Positions 43,313 to 52,849 of a stretch of 64,000 nt of DNA are shown here, piece after piece (position 1 is the first letter of the stretch; each line of letters starts with the position of its first letter). The notes under the pieces were generated by a model that was not told where the DNA came from, made no database searches, and worked only from the letters and a program-made list of their open reading frames with translations. A program made the translations under genes and the position numbers. This stretch comes from Marinimicrobium locisalis (lineage in GTDB: Bacteria > Pseudomonadota > Gammaproteobacteria > Pseudomonadales > Cellvibrionaceae). The stretch spans positions 69,121 to 133,120 of the forward strand of contig NZ_JBDLLG010000014.1 in the NCBI RefSeq assembly GCF_039822625.1, written 5' to 3'.

Positions 43313-44152
43313 CTATACCGCAATCGGCGCCTTAATTCTCGGGTGAGGGTCATAGCCCTCAAACTGAAAGTCGTCCAGCTGGTAATCGAACAGGCTTGGC
43401 GGTTTGCGCTTAATCACCAGCCGGGGCAGCGGTCGTGGCTCGCGCCGCAACTGCTCAAAAACAATATCGTCGGTCAGGTGATTTTGATACAGGTGGCAGT
43501 CGCCAAAGGTGTGTACGAACTCGCCCACCTCCAGATCGCACTGCTGAGCGATCATGTGAGTTAACAGGGCATAACTGGCAATATTGAAGGGCACCCCCAG
43601 AAACAGATCGGCACTGCGCTGATAAAGCTGGCATGAGAGTTTGCCTTCGGCCACGTAAAACTGGAAGAGGGTGTGACAGGCCGCCAGCGCCATTCGCCCT
43701 TCGGCGGCATTCTCCTGAGGGCTGACGGACTCATCCGGCAAGTCGGCGGGGTTCCAGGCACTGACGATCAGGCGGCGCGAGTTGGGTTTGTGGCGAATTT
43801 GCTCGACCACATCGCTGATTTGATCGATGGTTCGCCCATCCGGACAGGCCCAGCTGCGCCACTGCTTGCCGTAAACCGGGCCCAGGTCGCCCTCGGCCGT
43901 GGCCCATTCGTTCCAGATCTTACAGCCCCGCTCCTGCAACCAGGTCACATCGGTGCGCCCCTGGAGGAACCAGAGCAATTCCACAATCACGCTTTTCAGG
44001 TGGACGGTTTTGGTGGTCACCAGAGGAAACCCGCGGGAGAGGTCGAAGCGAAGCTGACGCCCAAACACCGAGCGGGTCCCCGTGCCGGTGCGGTCGCCCC
44101 GGTCCAAGCCGTTCTCCACGACATCGCGCATGAGCGCCAGGTACTGCTGCAT
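43313..44152 (-). CDS. thyA: Thymidylate synthase (folate-dependent)
   Basis: Methylates dUMP to dTMP with methylene-tetrahydrofolate. A 279-residue ThyA with DRTGTGTRSVFGRQLRFDLS at the N terminus, the catalytic cysteine in MALAACHTLFQFYVAEGKLS (usually APCH in E. coli), QRSADLFLGVPFNIASYALL, and the C-terminal KAPIAV. It begins 31 bp downstream of lgt, an old association seen in many proteobacteria. Confidence 0.97.
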   Translation of the reverse strand: MQQYLALMRDVVENGLDRGDRTGTGTRSVFGRQLRFDLSRGFPLVTTKTVHLKSVIVELLWFLQGRTDVTWLQERGCKIWNEWATAEGDLGPVYGKQWRSWACPDGRTIDQISDVVEQIRHKPNSRRLIVSAWNPADLPDESVSPQENAAEGRMALAACHTLFQFYVAEGKLSCQLYQRSADLFLGVPFNIASYALLTHMIAQQCDLEVGEFVHTFGDCHLYQNHLTDDIVFEQLRREPRPLPRLVIKRKPPSLFDYQLDDFQFEGYDPHPRIKAPIAV

Positions 44153-44183
44153 AAGTCTTCTCTCAATTACGTTGGAGGACGAT

Positions 44184-45017
44184 TCACTGGCCGTTCGAGG
44201 GCCTCTGCCGCTGACGCTGGCGACTCCATACCAGCAGGCCGATGCCGAGCAACAACATTGGCAGTGACAGCAGTTGCCCGCGAGTCACCCAGCCGAACAG
44301 GTCGAATTGAATATGCTGATCCGGCTCGCGGAAGAACTCGGCAAAGATTCGGAAGCAGGCATAGAGGACCAGAAACAACCCCGCCACAGCCCCTCTGGGC
44401 CGAGGCTTGGCGGAATACCAATAAAGCACCGAGAACAGTACCAGCCCCTCAAGGGTGGCCTGATAGAGCTGGGAGGGGTGGCGAGCCAGCCCCTCCGGGT
44501 CCTTCGGAAAGACCATGGCCCAGGGTACATCCGCCTGGCGACCCCAAAGCTCCTGACCGATGAAATTCCCCAGCCGACCGAAGCCCAAACCGATGGGGAC
44601 CAGCGGCGCGACAAAATCGTTGAGCGCCAGAAACGACAGGCGCGCCCGCCAAGAGAAAAGCGCCAGCGCCACAATCACCCCGAGCAGGCCACCGTGGAAG
44701 GACATACCGCCTTCCCAGACTCGGAACAGCCACAAGGGGTCGCTCAGCCAATAATCAAAATGGTAAAAAAACACATAACCCACACGCCCCCCAAGGATGA
44801 CCCCGAAGGCCACATAGGTCACCAGGTTTTCCACGTGGGAGCGCTGTACCACAGTGTGGGGAAGGCCGGCACGGCGCAGCGCCAGGAACCATGCCAAGCC
44901 GATGCCGATAAGGTACATCAGCCCGTACCAGTGAATGTCCAACGGGCCGTAGGATTGGCCCCCAAACTCGAAAGGGCCAATACTCACGGCCACAGGGTCA
45001 ATGTCGGGATAGGTCAT
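44184..45017 (-). CDS. lgt: Prolipoprotein diacylglyceryl transferase
   Basis: A 277-residue multi-span inner-membrane enzyme that attaches diacylglycerol to the lipobox cysteine of prolipoproteins, such as several encoded in this window. Start MTYPDIDPVAVSIGPFEFGG at 45017; six more codons are open upstream. Family motifs: GGRVGYVFFYHFDYWL, SFHGGLLGVIVALALFSW (active-site His), and GFGRLGNFIGQELWGR. It is between ptsP and thyA. Confidence 0.96.
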   Translation of the reverse strand: MTYPDIDPVAVSIGPFEFGGQSYGPLDIHWYGLMYLIGIGLAWFLALRRAGLPHTVVQRSHVENLVTYVAFGVILGGRVGYVFFYHFDYWLSDPLWLFRVWEGGMSFHGGLLGVIVALALFSWRARLSFLALNDFVAPLVPIGLGFGRLGNFIGQELWGRQADVPWAMVFPKDPEGLARHPSQLYQATLEGLVLFSVLYWYSAKPRPRGAVAGLFLVLYACFRIFAEFFREPDQHIQFDLFGWVTRGQLLSLPMLLLGIGLLVWSRQRQRQRPSNGQ

Positions 45018-45089
45018 AGGTCTCGGGGTTCGCAATCAGTGGGCGGAAGCCGGGGAATACTACCATTGTTGTCCGGGGAACACAGCCTG

Positions 45090-47351
45090 CTAGTCGGTCG
45101 TGGCCAGCCGAAGCAACCGGGTCGCCCCGAGGTCGCGAAGAGTGTCGTCCACGCGCTGGCGTATTTGGTCCGCATCCGGCAGGAGCATCACTTCCGACAG
45201 CAACGACCGGGCCTGTTCCAGGCTGACACTGCGAATAACCGACTTAACCTTGGGCAGGTTCGTCGCGTTCATGGACAGAACGTCATAGCCCATGGCCATC
45301 AGCAGAATCGCCGCGCCGGGGTCCCCGGCCAGCTCGCCACAGATACCGACACTGACGCCCTCGGCGTGGCCGTCGTCGACCACGCTGCGCAACGCCCGCA
45401 GCACGGCGGGATGAAAGGCCTGGTACACGTCCGCCACCCGGGCGTTGTTGCGGTCCACCGCCAGCAGGTATTGCGTGAGGTCGTTACTGCCCACGGAAAG
45501 AAAATCCACCCGCGCCGACAGCTCTCGCGCCTGGTATACCGCCGAGGGGACTTCGATCATGACGCCGATGGGGGGCAGCTTAACCGAGTGACCCTCTTCG
45601 AGCAGCTCGTTGAAGGCACGGTAAATCAGCACTTTCGCCGCTTCCAGCTCGGGCACACTGGTAATCATGGGCAGCAGGATTCGCAGATTATCCAAGCCCT
45701 CGCTGGCCTTGATCATGGCCCGGATCTGGGCCAGAAAAATCTCTGGATGATCCAGGGTTACCCGAATGCCGCGCCAGCCCAGAAACGGGTTGGCCTCCTC
45801 GATCGGGAAATACGGCAGCGCCTTATCCCCGCCGATATCCAGGGTTCGCATGGTCACCGTGTGAGGCGCAAAAGCGGACAGCTGCTCCTGGTAAATGTTG
45901 CGCTGCTCTTCTTCGCTGGGGAAGCGATCGCGCAGCAGGAAGGGTACTTCCGTTCGGTACAAGCCAACCCCTTCCGCCCCACGCTCCAGCGAGCGCACCA
46001 CATCGGTCATCAAGCCCGTGTTAACCCACAGTGGCAAGCGGTAATGGTCGGTGGTTTCGCAGGGCAGGTCCTTGAGCGCCTCAAGGCCTTTCACCAACTC
46101 CTGCTCTTCCAGGAAAATGGCCTTGTAGTGCTTGCGCAGCTCCTGTCCCGGATCGCTGTATACCGTTCCTTTATAGCCGTCGACGATAAGCGGCCGGCCT
46201 TCCATCTGAGTGTAAGGCAGGTCCACGGCGGCCATGACCGTGGGAATGTCCATGGCCCGAGCCAAAATGGCAACGTGGGAATTGCTGGAACCCTGCACCG
46301 AAACCAAACCAGCGAGTTTATCCTTGGGGATTTCACCCAGCATGGAGGCGGTGAGCTCTTCACCAATCAGTACCGTTTGGTCCGGGTAAATGCGGCACTT
46401 TTGGTTGGATTCCTGCAGGTAAGCGAGTACGCGCCGCCCCAGGTCCCGCAGGTCCGTTGCCCGTTCGCGCAAGTACGCATCGTTCATGCTATTGAAGGTG
46501 TGTTCGTGCTCAAGAATCACATCCGCCCAGGCCGAGGGAGCGGAGGTGCCCTGGCGAATCCGCTCGGTCACTTCTTTGCCCAAGGAAGCATCATTTAGCA
46601 TCGCCAGATAGGCGTCAAACAGCGCCTGCTCCTCCCGGTTCAGACGAAGTTTGAGCTGCTCGCCCAGCCCTTTTATGTCTTCCCGAACCGCCTGCAGGCA
46701 CCTTTGGAAAAAGGCCAGCTCGGTCTCCACGTCGGAGCACGCTTTGAACGGCACTGAGCGCAAGTCGGCGGGGGGCGAAATAACCACCCCCTCTCCCATG
46801 GCGATACCGGGTGCCCCGGAAACCCCAATAAACTTCGCCTGAGCAGCCCCCTCGCCAATAGCCAGCATCACGCCCGTGGCCTCGGCGTGGGCGATAACGC
46901 CGGCCAACTGGGCCGACATGGTTACGAGAAACGCTTCATCGCCCTCGTCGAACCGACGACGCTCCACCTGCTGAACAACCAGTACGCCCAGCACTTTGCG
47001 GTGGTGGATAATGGGTACCCCAAGGAAGGAGCTATAGCGTTCTTCCCCGGTTTCGGGAAAGTATTGGTAATTGGGGTGGGTCTCGGCCTGCTCCAGGTTA
47101 ATGGGTTCTTCGCGGGTAACGACCCGCCCCACCAAGCCTTCATCGGCCTTCAGGCGCACCTGCCCCACTGCGTCGGTGTTGAGGCCTTCGGTGGCCATCA
47201 GCACGTAGTCGCCTTCCGGGCCACGCAGGTAGACCGAGCACACTTCGGTGTGCATGGCAGTCTTCACCCGGGAGACAATGATCGCCAAGGCGGTTTTCAG
47301 GTCCCGGGCGGCATTAACCTCTTGAACAATGGAGCGCAGCGAATTCAGCAT
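45090..47351 (-). CDS. ptsP: Phosphoenolpyruvate-protein phosphotransferase EI-Ntr
   Basis: A 753-residue first enzyme of the nitrogen-related PTS. An N-terminal GAF domain (about 1-165) senses metabolites; the EI part follows, with the phospho-histidine in SNSHVAILARAMDIPTVMA and the PEP-binding barrel (GLYRTEVPFLLRDRFPSEEE, MIEVPSAVYQARELSARVDF, VGSNDLTQYLLAVDRNNARV, GICGELAGDPGAAILLMAMG). ATG 47351 (MLNSLRSIVQEVNAARDLKT) overlaps the end of rppH by 7 bp. This pairing with rppH is standard in gammaproteobacteria. Confidence 0.95.
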   Translation of the reverse strand: MLNSLRSIVQEVNAARDLKTALAIIVSRVKTAMHTEVCSVYLRGPEGDYVLMATEGLNTDAVGQVRLKADEGLVGRVVTREEPINLEQAETHPNYQYFPETGEERYSSFLGVPIIHHRKVLGVLVVQQVERRRFDEGDEAFLVTMSAQLAGVIAHAEATGVMLAIGEGAAQAKFIGVSGAPGIAMGEGVVISPPADLRSVPFKACSDVETELAFFQRCLQAVREDIKGLGEQLKLRLNREEQALFDAYLAMLNDASLGKEVTERIRQGTSAPSAWADVILEHEHTFNSMNDAYLRERATDLRDLGRRVLAYLQESNQKCRIYPDQTVLIGEELTASMLGEIPKDKLAGLVSVQGSSNSHVAILARAMDIPTVMAAVDLPYTQMEGRPLIVDGYKGTVYSDPGQELRKHYKAIFLEEQELVKGLEALKDLPCETTDHYRLPLWVNTGLMTDVVRSLERGAEGVGLYRTEVPFLLRDRFPSEEEQRNIYQEQLSAFAPHTVTMRTLDIGGDKALPYFPIEEANPFLGWRGIRVTLDHPEIFLAQIRAMIKASEGLDNLRILLPMITSVPELEAAKVLIYRAFNELLEEGHSVKLPPIGVMIEVPSAVYQARELSARVDFLSVGSNDLTQYLLAVDRNNARVADVYQAFHPAVLRALRSVVDDGHAEGVSVGICGELAGDPGAAILLMAMGYDVLSMNATNLPKVKSVIRSVSLEQARSLLSEVMLLPDADQIRQRVDDTLRDLGATRLLRLATTD

Positions 47352-47872
47352 AACGACCCGGCCGAGGGAAGGGAGCCGCTGTAGCGGCCCGCCTCCAGGT
47401 GACTGTGAAAAGGCGCCAGTTCTTTCAGCGCCCGGCGGTAGACTTCCCTTTTGAAAGCCACCACTTTGCCAAGGGGGTACCAATAGCTGGTCCAACGCCA
47501 GTCGTCAAACTCGGCACGCCCGCCGTTTTCCAGAGAGATTCGCCCCTCCGGGGAGGTCAACCGCAAGAGAAACCACTTCTGCTTCTGGCCCACACACAGA
47601 GGCTGGGAGTTGTGGCGCACCAGGCGGCTCGGCAGCCGGTAGCGCAGCCAACCCCGGGTGCAGGCCAGCACTTCCACATCCTCACGGGTCAGGCCGATCT
47701 CCTCCTGAAGCTCCCGAAAAAGCGCCTGCTCGGGGGATTCCCCGTCGTGGATGCCGCCCTGGGGAAACTGCCACGCATCCTGCCCCCCCACGCGCCGGGC
47801 CCAAAGCACCTGGCCCTGGTCGTTGGTCAAAACAATGCCCACGTTGGGGCGAAAACCTTCGGCGTCAATCAC
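47345..47872 (-). CDS. rppH: RNA pyrophosphohydrolase
   Basis: A 175-residue Nudix hydrolase that removes pyrophosphate from 5' triphosphate mRNA and starts RNase E decay. The N terminus MIDAEGFRPNVGIVLTNDQG and the Nudix box GGIHDGESPEQALFRELQEE followed by IGL are diagnostic. The C-terminal extension (SHLEAGRYSGSLPSAGSLC) overlaps the ptsP start. Confidence 0.95.
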   Translation of the reverse strand: MIDAEGFRPNVGIVLTNDQGQVLWARRVGGQDAWQFPQGGIHDGESPEQALFRELQEEIGLTREDVEVLACTRGWLRYRLPSRLVRHNSQPLCVGQKQKWFLLRLTSPEGRISLENGGRAEFDDWRWTSYWYPLGKVVAFKREVYRRALKELAPFHSHLEAGRYSGSLPSAGSLC

Positions 47873-48040
47873 GGGGTTCTGCCAATCCTTAACCTTAAGT
47901 AGTTATCAATCTCGTTTCAGCAAATCGCTAATTGGCCTATTGTTCCATAAACCCAACTGAATCAGCAATTAGCACAGTTGAGCCCGGCCCGCCGAGCGGC
48001 TATCCTAGGCGGCCATTCAATCATTAACCGCAGGTACCCC

Positions 48041-48697
48041 GTGAGTCTGGCCATTTTCGACCTGGATAATACCCTGATCGCCGGTGATAGCGACCACCGT
48101 TGGGGCGAATTTTTGGTGCACAAAGCGCTGGTCGATCGCGAGGTCTACAAAGCCCGCAACGACGACTTTTACCGCGCCTACCAAGACGGCACGCTCGACA
48201 TTCAGGAGTACCTGATGTTTGCCTTGGCGCCCTTCGCTCGGCTGAGCGATGAGCAGATCGCCGACCTGCAACGGGAGTTCATGGCCCATTGGGTCGAGCC
48301 GCTAATGCTTGATAAAGCGCAGGCACTGGTGCAAAAGCACCGGGACCTGGGGCACCAGTTGCTGATCATTACCGCGACCAACAGCCTGGTAACCGGCCCG
48401 ATTGCCGAGCGCCTGGGGATTCCCCACCTGCTGGCTAGCGAAGCCGAGCGCACCGAGACCGGCTATACCGGTCGGCCCGCCGGCACGCCCTGCTTTCAAG
48501 GGGGCAAAGTCACGCGTTTGAATGAATGGCTGAAGCGTTTTCCGCACCGGCTGGAGGACAGCCACTTCTATAGCGACTCCGCCAACGACCTGCCCCTGCT
48601 CGAAGCGGTGGGTCACCCCACGGCCGTGGACCCGGACCCCCGACTGGCGCAAGCCGCTCGGGAACGGCAATGGCCCATCATCAGCTTGAGAGACTAA
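48041..48697 (+). CDS. HAD-superfamily IB phosphatase (SerB-like)
   Basis: A 218-residue hydrolase from GTG 48041, (M)SLAIFDLDNTLIAGDSDHRW, with the nucleophile motif DLDNT. Other HAD motifs are LLIITATNSLVTGPIAERLG and SDSANDLPLLEAVG. The frame stays open upstream to 47978 but lacks family sequence there. It is divergent from rppH and 4 bp upstream of the imelysin gene. The substrate is unknown; relatives include phosphoserine phosphatase-like and histidinol-phosphatase-like enzymes. Confidence 0.88.
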   Translation: MSLAIFDLDNTLIAGDSDHRWGEFLVHKALVDREVYKARNDDFYRAYQDGTLDIQEYLMFALAPFARLSDEQIADLQREFMAHWVEPLMLDKAQALVQKHRDLGHQLLIITATNSLVTGPIAERLGIPHLLASEAERTETGYTGRPAGTPCFQGGKVTRLNEWLKRFPHRLEDSHFYSDSANDLPLLEAVGHPTAVDPDPRLAQAARERQWPIISLRD

Positions 48698-48701
48698 CAC
48701 A

Positions 48702-49862
48702 GTGTTCCCGCGTACCTGCCTGCTACTCATCAGCGCCCTGCTTCTGTGGGGCTGTGATTCGGGTGAACCGGAAAGCACCACCGGCGCCCCCTCCGAGCCC
48801 CCGGCCGCCCCATTGGGCGAGCCCGACCCCGGGTTGGCCGAGTCCACTTTGGCCGCCTGGCATCAGGGGACCGAGTGGTTGAGCGAAGCCCAGAGCCGTT
48901 GCCAGTCACTTCACGACAACATAGAGACATTTCTGGCCTCGCCCGATCAGGCCGGGCTGGATAGCGCCCGCGCCCAGTGGCACGAATGCCACAACCGGTG
49001 GCATCGGCTGGACCCACTACTGGCCCTTGCGGACAGCAATCCCGGCTTGTTTGGCGAGCTTGAGCGGGTGCGGTTTGCCGTCGACGCCCATCCGCTGCAA
49101 CCCGGCTATCTCGACTCGATTGAGGGCTACCCCTACAGCGGGATCGTTAACGACATCACCCTCAACCTCACCGCCCGGACACTTAGGGACCAGCATGGGC
49201 TGACAGACGACTCGGATGTGGTACTGGGACTTCACGCCCTGGAATTCCTGCTGTGGGGGGAAAAGGGAGGGCGGTCAGTGAAAGACTATACTCACCAAAC
49301 CGAGCCCCGCGATGAGCAGCTGTCCGCCGAGCTGACCGAAGGCCAGCTACCCAACAACCGCCGGCGGGAGCTCCTGCGGCTGATCAGCCAGCTTCTTCAG
49401 GATGACTTAGCAACGACTCAGGAGCGCTGGCTGGCCACGGAGGACCGCTGGTACCGCACCTACCGAAACCTCCACCCCGCCAGTCGCGTCGCCCTGCTGC
49501 GCGACGGGTTGCGCGTACTGCTACAAGACCGGTTGCCGAGGGCCATCGAACCGTCGGCCGATTCGGAGCAGACCCACAACCGTTTCGCGGGCGAGACTCA
49601 CCAGCCTACCGCCAGCGCCCTCAAGGGCGTCGGCGAACTCATAAACCTCGGGAAGCCTCCCTTAAAAGCCTCTTTGGCGCAGGGCGAGAAAGCTCAGAGT
49701 TGGGACCAGGCCTGGCCCCCGGTGGAGCGCTGGACTGTGGATAGTGACCACCTCACTGACGAGGCGCTAACCCAGGCGCTGCAGCAACTGGGCGAAACGC
49801 TTAGCCCGGAGGCGGCTACCGGCCTCCCCGCTTCCGAGCTTTCCTCAGAAGAAGAGCAATGA
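48702..49862 (+). CDS. Imelysin-family (M75-like) lipoprotein
   Basis: A 386-residue lipoprotein starting at GTG 48702, with signal MFPRTCLLLISALLLWGCDS (lipobox Cys18) and an acidic/Pro-rich linker. The imelysin GxHxxE motif is present in VVLGLHALEFLLWGEKGGRS. Imelysin-like proteins are periplasmic or outer-membrane factors linked to iron uptake; the motif is thought to bind metal. It follows the HAD gene by 4 bp. The last 90 residues are less conserved. Confidence 0.82.
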   Translation: MFPRTCLLLISALLLWGCDSGEPESTTGAPSEPPAAPLGEPDPGLAESTLAAWHQGTEWLSEAQSRCQSLHDNIETFLASPDQAGLDSARAQWHECHNRWHRLDPLLALADSNPGLFGELERVRFAVDAHPLQPGYLDSIEGYPYSGIVNDITLNLTARTLRDQHGLTDDSDVVLGLHALEFLLWGEKGGRSVKDYTHQTEPRDEQLSAELTEGQLPNNRRRELLRLISQLLQDDLATTQERWLATEDRWYRTYRNLHPASRVALLRDGLRVLLQDRLPRAIEPSADSEQTHNRFAGETHQPTASALKGVGELINLGKPPLKASLAQGEKAQSWDQAWPPVERWTVDSDHLTDEALTQALQQLGETLSPEAATGLPASELSSEEEQ

Positions 49863-49874
49863 ACCTAAAAAGCG

Positions 49875-50480
49875 CTAGTGGCGAACGCGATAACTGTCCA
49901 GCAGGCTGTTAATATCGGCCAGAAGCGGCTCCAACTCTTTTGCCGTAACTTGACGCTGGGCGTAGGAGCGCAGCCCCATGACCTGAACCTGGACGAGTCG
50001 GGCCAGCCGAACGCAATCCACATCCGAGCGCAGCTCTCCTTCACGACGTGAGCGGGCCAACAGATCTTCAAAAATCTCTTCCATATCCGCCAGCAACTCG
50101 TTGACCTTGATGCCCAGAGGTTCTTCCTCTTCGGTCACCTCCATCAACGTTTTCACGATCATGCAGGCGCGGGCCGGCAGTTCGTGATCCGGGGTATCGC
50201 CAAGCACCAAGTCCCGTAAAAAGCTCTGCAACGCCAGCAACGGAGACGCAGCACTTTCCAAGTGGGCTTCCAGCAAGTTCAACATTTGAGCGGTGTAAAC
50301 ATCCAGCGCCTCCATGAACAGCGACTGCTTGCTGCCAAAGGCGGCGTATAAACTGCCCGGGCGCATATCCAGCGCCTGCTCCAACTGCTTGAGCGACGTC
50401 GCGTGGTAGCCCCGAGCCCAAAACAGCGTCACCGCTTTATCCAGCGCAACTTTGCGATCATATTTTGCAGCTCTAGGCAT
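49875..50480 (-). CDS. TetR-family transcriptional regulator
   Basis: A 201-residue repressor: an N-terminal helix-turn-helix (ALDKAVTLFWARGYHATSLK, QLEQALDMRPGSLYAAFGSK) and a C-terminal ligand-binding domain (LRDLVLGDTPDHELPARACM). It is convergent with the imelysin gene and divergent from the DUF1853 gene. No obvious operator palindrome stands out in the 100-bp divergent gap. Ligand and targets unknown. Confidence 0.88.
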   Translation of the reverse strand: MPRAAKYDRKVALDKAVTLFWARGYHATSLKQLEQALDMRPGSLYAAFGSKQSLFMEALDVYTAQMLNLLEAHLESAASPLLALQSFLRDLVLGDTPDHELPARACMIVKTLMEVTEEEEPLGIKVNELLADMEEIFEDLLARSRREGELRSDVDCVRLARLVQVQVMGLRSYAQRQVTAKELEPLLADINSLLDSYRVRH

Positions 50481-50583
50481 AGCCTCTACCTCAATTGTCC
50501 AGCCTCTCTAACAACCTCATCATACCGCGATGTGATCGCTAACAACAGAGAACCAGATGCCGCGTTTGCGATACACTGGGGCG

Positions 50584-51495
50584 ATGAAGACCTACAGCCG
50601 TCGGCCGCCCCTAAACCGCTTCCAAACACCCGCCATTCGCCACCTCGCCTGGATGCTGGGGGCACCAAACCTATTGCTCAGCGAGCAGGCGCTTCAGCTT
50701 CCCGAGAACCCAGAAATTGCGGCGCGTCTGGCTCAATGGGACCAAGCACCCCAGACCGCTCCCTTGGCATTGAAACAGGCGCCCGAGAAGCGTTTGGGCC
50801 AGTACTTCGAACGACTATACGCCTGCCTGATGACAGACTTATTGGGCTGGGAACTGCTGGCGCACAATCTGCCCGTAAGAGGGGAGGGACGGACACTGGG
50901 AGAGTTGGACTTCATACTGCGCCACCCGCACACCGGGCAAGTAGAGCACCACGAGATCGCCGTGAAGTTCTATTTGGGTCACCCCTCGCCCCAGAGCGGA
51001 GTGCCACTATGGTACGGGCCCAACGCCCGGGACCGGCTGGACATCAAAACCGACCACCTGCTCGGCCATCAAAGCCGGATGATTGAGCGCCCGGAAACTC
51101 TCGCCGCGCTGCGCCACGCCGGCATCGAGCCACCGCAGGTGGCCCGCCTTTTCATGCCGGGCTACCTTTTCTACCCCTCCCACAGGCAATGGTCGCCACC
51201 GGCGAACGTTCCCTCAGACCATTGGCGCGGCCACTGGCGCCACCTCGACACGCTCACCGATGCCGATACCCACCATTGGGTGGCGCTGCGCAAACCTCAC
51301 TGGCTGGGGCCCTGGGTCCAAGAGGAGGTGCCCAACGCCGAGGACACACTGGCCACACTGCAAACGGTCCGCGAGCACCATCGCCCCCGGTTGTTTGCAC
51401 AAATGAGTTTCGATGCCGAACACGCCCGCTGGGTGGAAACAGAGCGCACCTTCGTCGTGCCTTCCCGTTGGCCCTCCCCCACCCGATCAAGCTAG
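50584..51495 (+). CDS. DUF1853 family protein
   Basis: A 303-residue protein; ATG 50584 (MKTYSRRPPLNRFQTPAIRH) follows GGGG closely, while ATG 50557 would add nine residues. Family regions are HLAWMLGAPNLLL, LGQYFERLYACLMTDLLGWE, LGELDFILRHPHTGQVEHHE and IAVKFYLG. The middle stretch (E-x-D...E-I-A-V-K-F) resembles a PD-(D/E)XK nuclease-like core, but the function of the family is not known. Confidence 0.8.
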   Translation: MKTYSRRPPLNRFQTPAIRHLAWMLGAPNLLLSEQALQLPENPEIAARLAQWDQAPQTAPLALKQAPEKRLGQYFERLYACLMTDLLGWELLAHNLPVRGEGRTLGELDFILRHPHTGQVEHHEIAVKFYLGHPSPQSGVPLWYGPNARDRLDIKTDHLLGHQSRMIERPETLAALRHAGIEPPQVARLFMPGYLFYPSHRQWSPPANVPSDHWRGHWRHLDTLTDADTHHWVALRKPHWLGPWVQEEVPNAEDTLATLQTVREHHRPRLFAQMSFDAEHARWVETERTFVVPSRWPSPTRSS

Positions 51496-51596
51496 CGGAA
51501 ACGGCCTCCTGAACGGAACTCCATGGTGGGCATTGGCGCCCGGAGCCGGTACACTACGGAAAAAACACCAGACAAATAAAAACGAGGAGACACGCT

Positions 51597-51911
51597 ATGT
51601 CTGCCTGGTTAACCTTGGGGCCGCTTTTTCTATTCCTAATGCTGCAGGCGCTGCTCAACTGGCGTTTTATCGAAAACAGTCGGCAAAACCACCCGGATGT
51701 CTGGCAGGATTTGGGTGAGCCCCCGCTGGCCAAAACGCTGCTGGTGCACCCCAAATCCCTGGAGCGGTATGTCACCCGAAAGGACTACAAAGATTTACCT
51801 CAAGCGCGGGACCACGCCTTCGCCCGACGCTACGATGTCCCATTTCGAGTGGTGAATATCGGCGAGTGGGCGGCCATCGCCCTGGTATTGATCGACCTGC
51901 TGTTCCTCTAA
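51597..51911 (+). CDS. Small membrane protein of unknown function
   Basis: A 104-residue protein with a hydrophobic N terminus (about 5-20, WLTLGPLFLFLMLQALL) and C terminus (about 90-103, GEWAAIALVLIDLLFL) flanking a polar middle (KTLLVHPKSLERYVTRKDYK). This suggests a two-helix hairpin with a cytoplasmic or periplasmic loop. GAGGAG precedes the start. I do not recognise a family. The stop overlaps the convergent pxpC stop. Confidence 0.65.
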   Translation: MSAWLTLGPLFLFLMLQALLNWRFIENSRQNHPDVWQDLGEPPLAKTLLVHPKSLERYVTRKDYKDLPQARDHAFARRYDVPFRVVNIGEWAAIALVLIDLLFL

Positions 51912-52849
51912 CTTACCCGCACGCCGTCCATAAACCCCTGGAACTCATTGTATTGCTCCGCACAGTTCTCCACCGTGACCGGTGCAAAGCGGATGGGGCA
52001 ACCGGGCTGGCGCTGAGCCAACGCAAAGGCGTCCAGTGGGTGGACGGTGCCGAGTTTCGGATAGCCACCGATGGTCTGCCGGTCTTTCAGTAACACGATG
52101 GGTACGCCATCCGGCGGCACCTGCACCGCCCCGAAAGGAACCGGTTCGGAAACAATGCCCCCCACCAGCGACTCTACCGCCTCGCCTTCCAGGCGGGCTC
52201 CCATACGGTCACTGCGCGGCGATAGCCGGTACTCCGAACGATACAAACGCTCCAAGGCCGCCGCGCTAAACCAGCCTTTGTGTTCACTTGCCATGAGCCG
52301 CAACGTCAAAGGCTGCCGGTAATCGGGAATAAACCGCGAGGGGACGCTGCGCTCAGCCACCAGGCCCATCTCCGGGCAGGCCAATTCATCACCGGCTTGA
52401 AGCGGCGACCCTACGCCATCGAGCCCACCCATTTTTTCGCGGGTGACCGTGGCCACCGAACCAAAACACAGGGCCACCTCAAACCCGCCCCGCACCGCCA
52501 GATAGCCCCGCACGCCGTCGCTTGCATAACCAAACTGCAGCCGGTCACCGGCGGCCAGAGTGTGAGTGCGCCAGGGTTTGAGCGAGCGGCCATTCACGCT
52601 CGCCCGCAGGTCCGCGCCGGTTAGGGCGATTTGCAGCGACCGCTCCACTGCCAGAGACAAGCCCCCCAGGGTGATTTCCAACGCCGGCGCATTGGAAGCA
52701 TTGCCCAAAAGCCGGTTGGCCCACAAAAAAGCGTGCTCATCCGCCGCGCCTCCGGGCGATAGCCCCAAGTGCTGGTAACCGAACCGCCCGCGGTCCTGCA
52801 GCAAGGTCAGCGGCCCGGGCTTGATTACCCTCAGCCCGCAGACACTCAC
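51908..52849 (-). CDS. pxpC: 5-oxoprolinase subunit C (biotin-dependent carboxylase-like, KipA type)
   Basis: A 313-residue subunit of the bacterial ATP-dependent 5-oxoprolinase PxpABC, which recycles pyroglutamate to glutamate. The GTG at 52849 overlaps the pxpB stop as GTGA and is preceded by AGGAGG; the frame opens eight codons earlier. Family motifs: GPLTLLQDRGRFGYQHLGLS, GGAADEHAFLWANRLLGN, and the C-terminal LLKDRQTIGGYPKLGTV. Confidence 0.92.
   Translation of the reverse strand: MSVCGLRVIKPGPLTLLQDRGRFGYQHLGLSPGGAADEHAFLWANRLLGNASNAPALEITLGGLSLAVERSLQIALTGADLRASVNGRSLKPWRTHTLAAGDRLQFGYASDGVRGYLAVRGGFEVALCFGSVATVTREKMGGLDGVGSPLQAGDELACPEMGLVAERSVPSRFIPDYRQPLTLRLMASEHKGWFSAAALERLYRSEYRLSPRSDRMGARLEGEAVESLVGGIVSEPVPFGAVQVPPDGVPIVLLKDRQTIGGYPKLGTVHPLDAFALAQRQPGCPIRFAPVTVENCAEQYNEFQGFMDGVRVS

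Noticed and set aside
44274..46598. 774-codon open frame on the plus strand opposite lgt and ptsP
   Set aside because: It has no domain, no start signal, and covers two securely identified genes on the other strand. Long antisense frames are a by-product of high-GC codon use.
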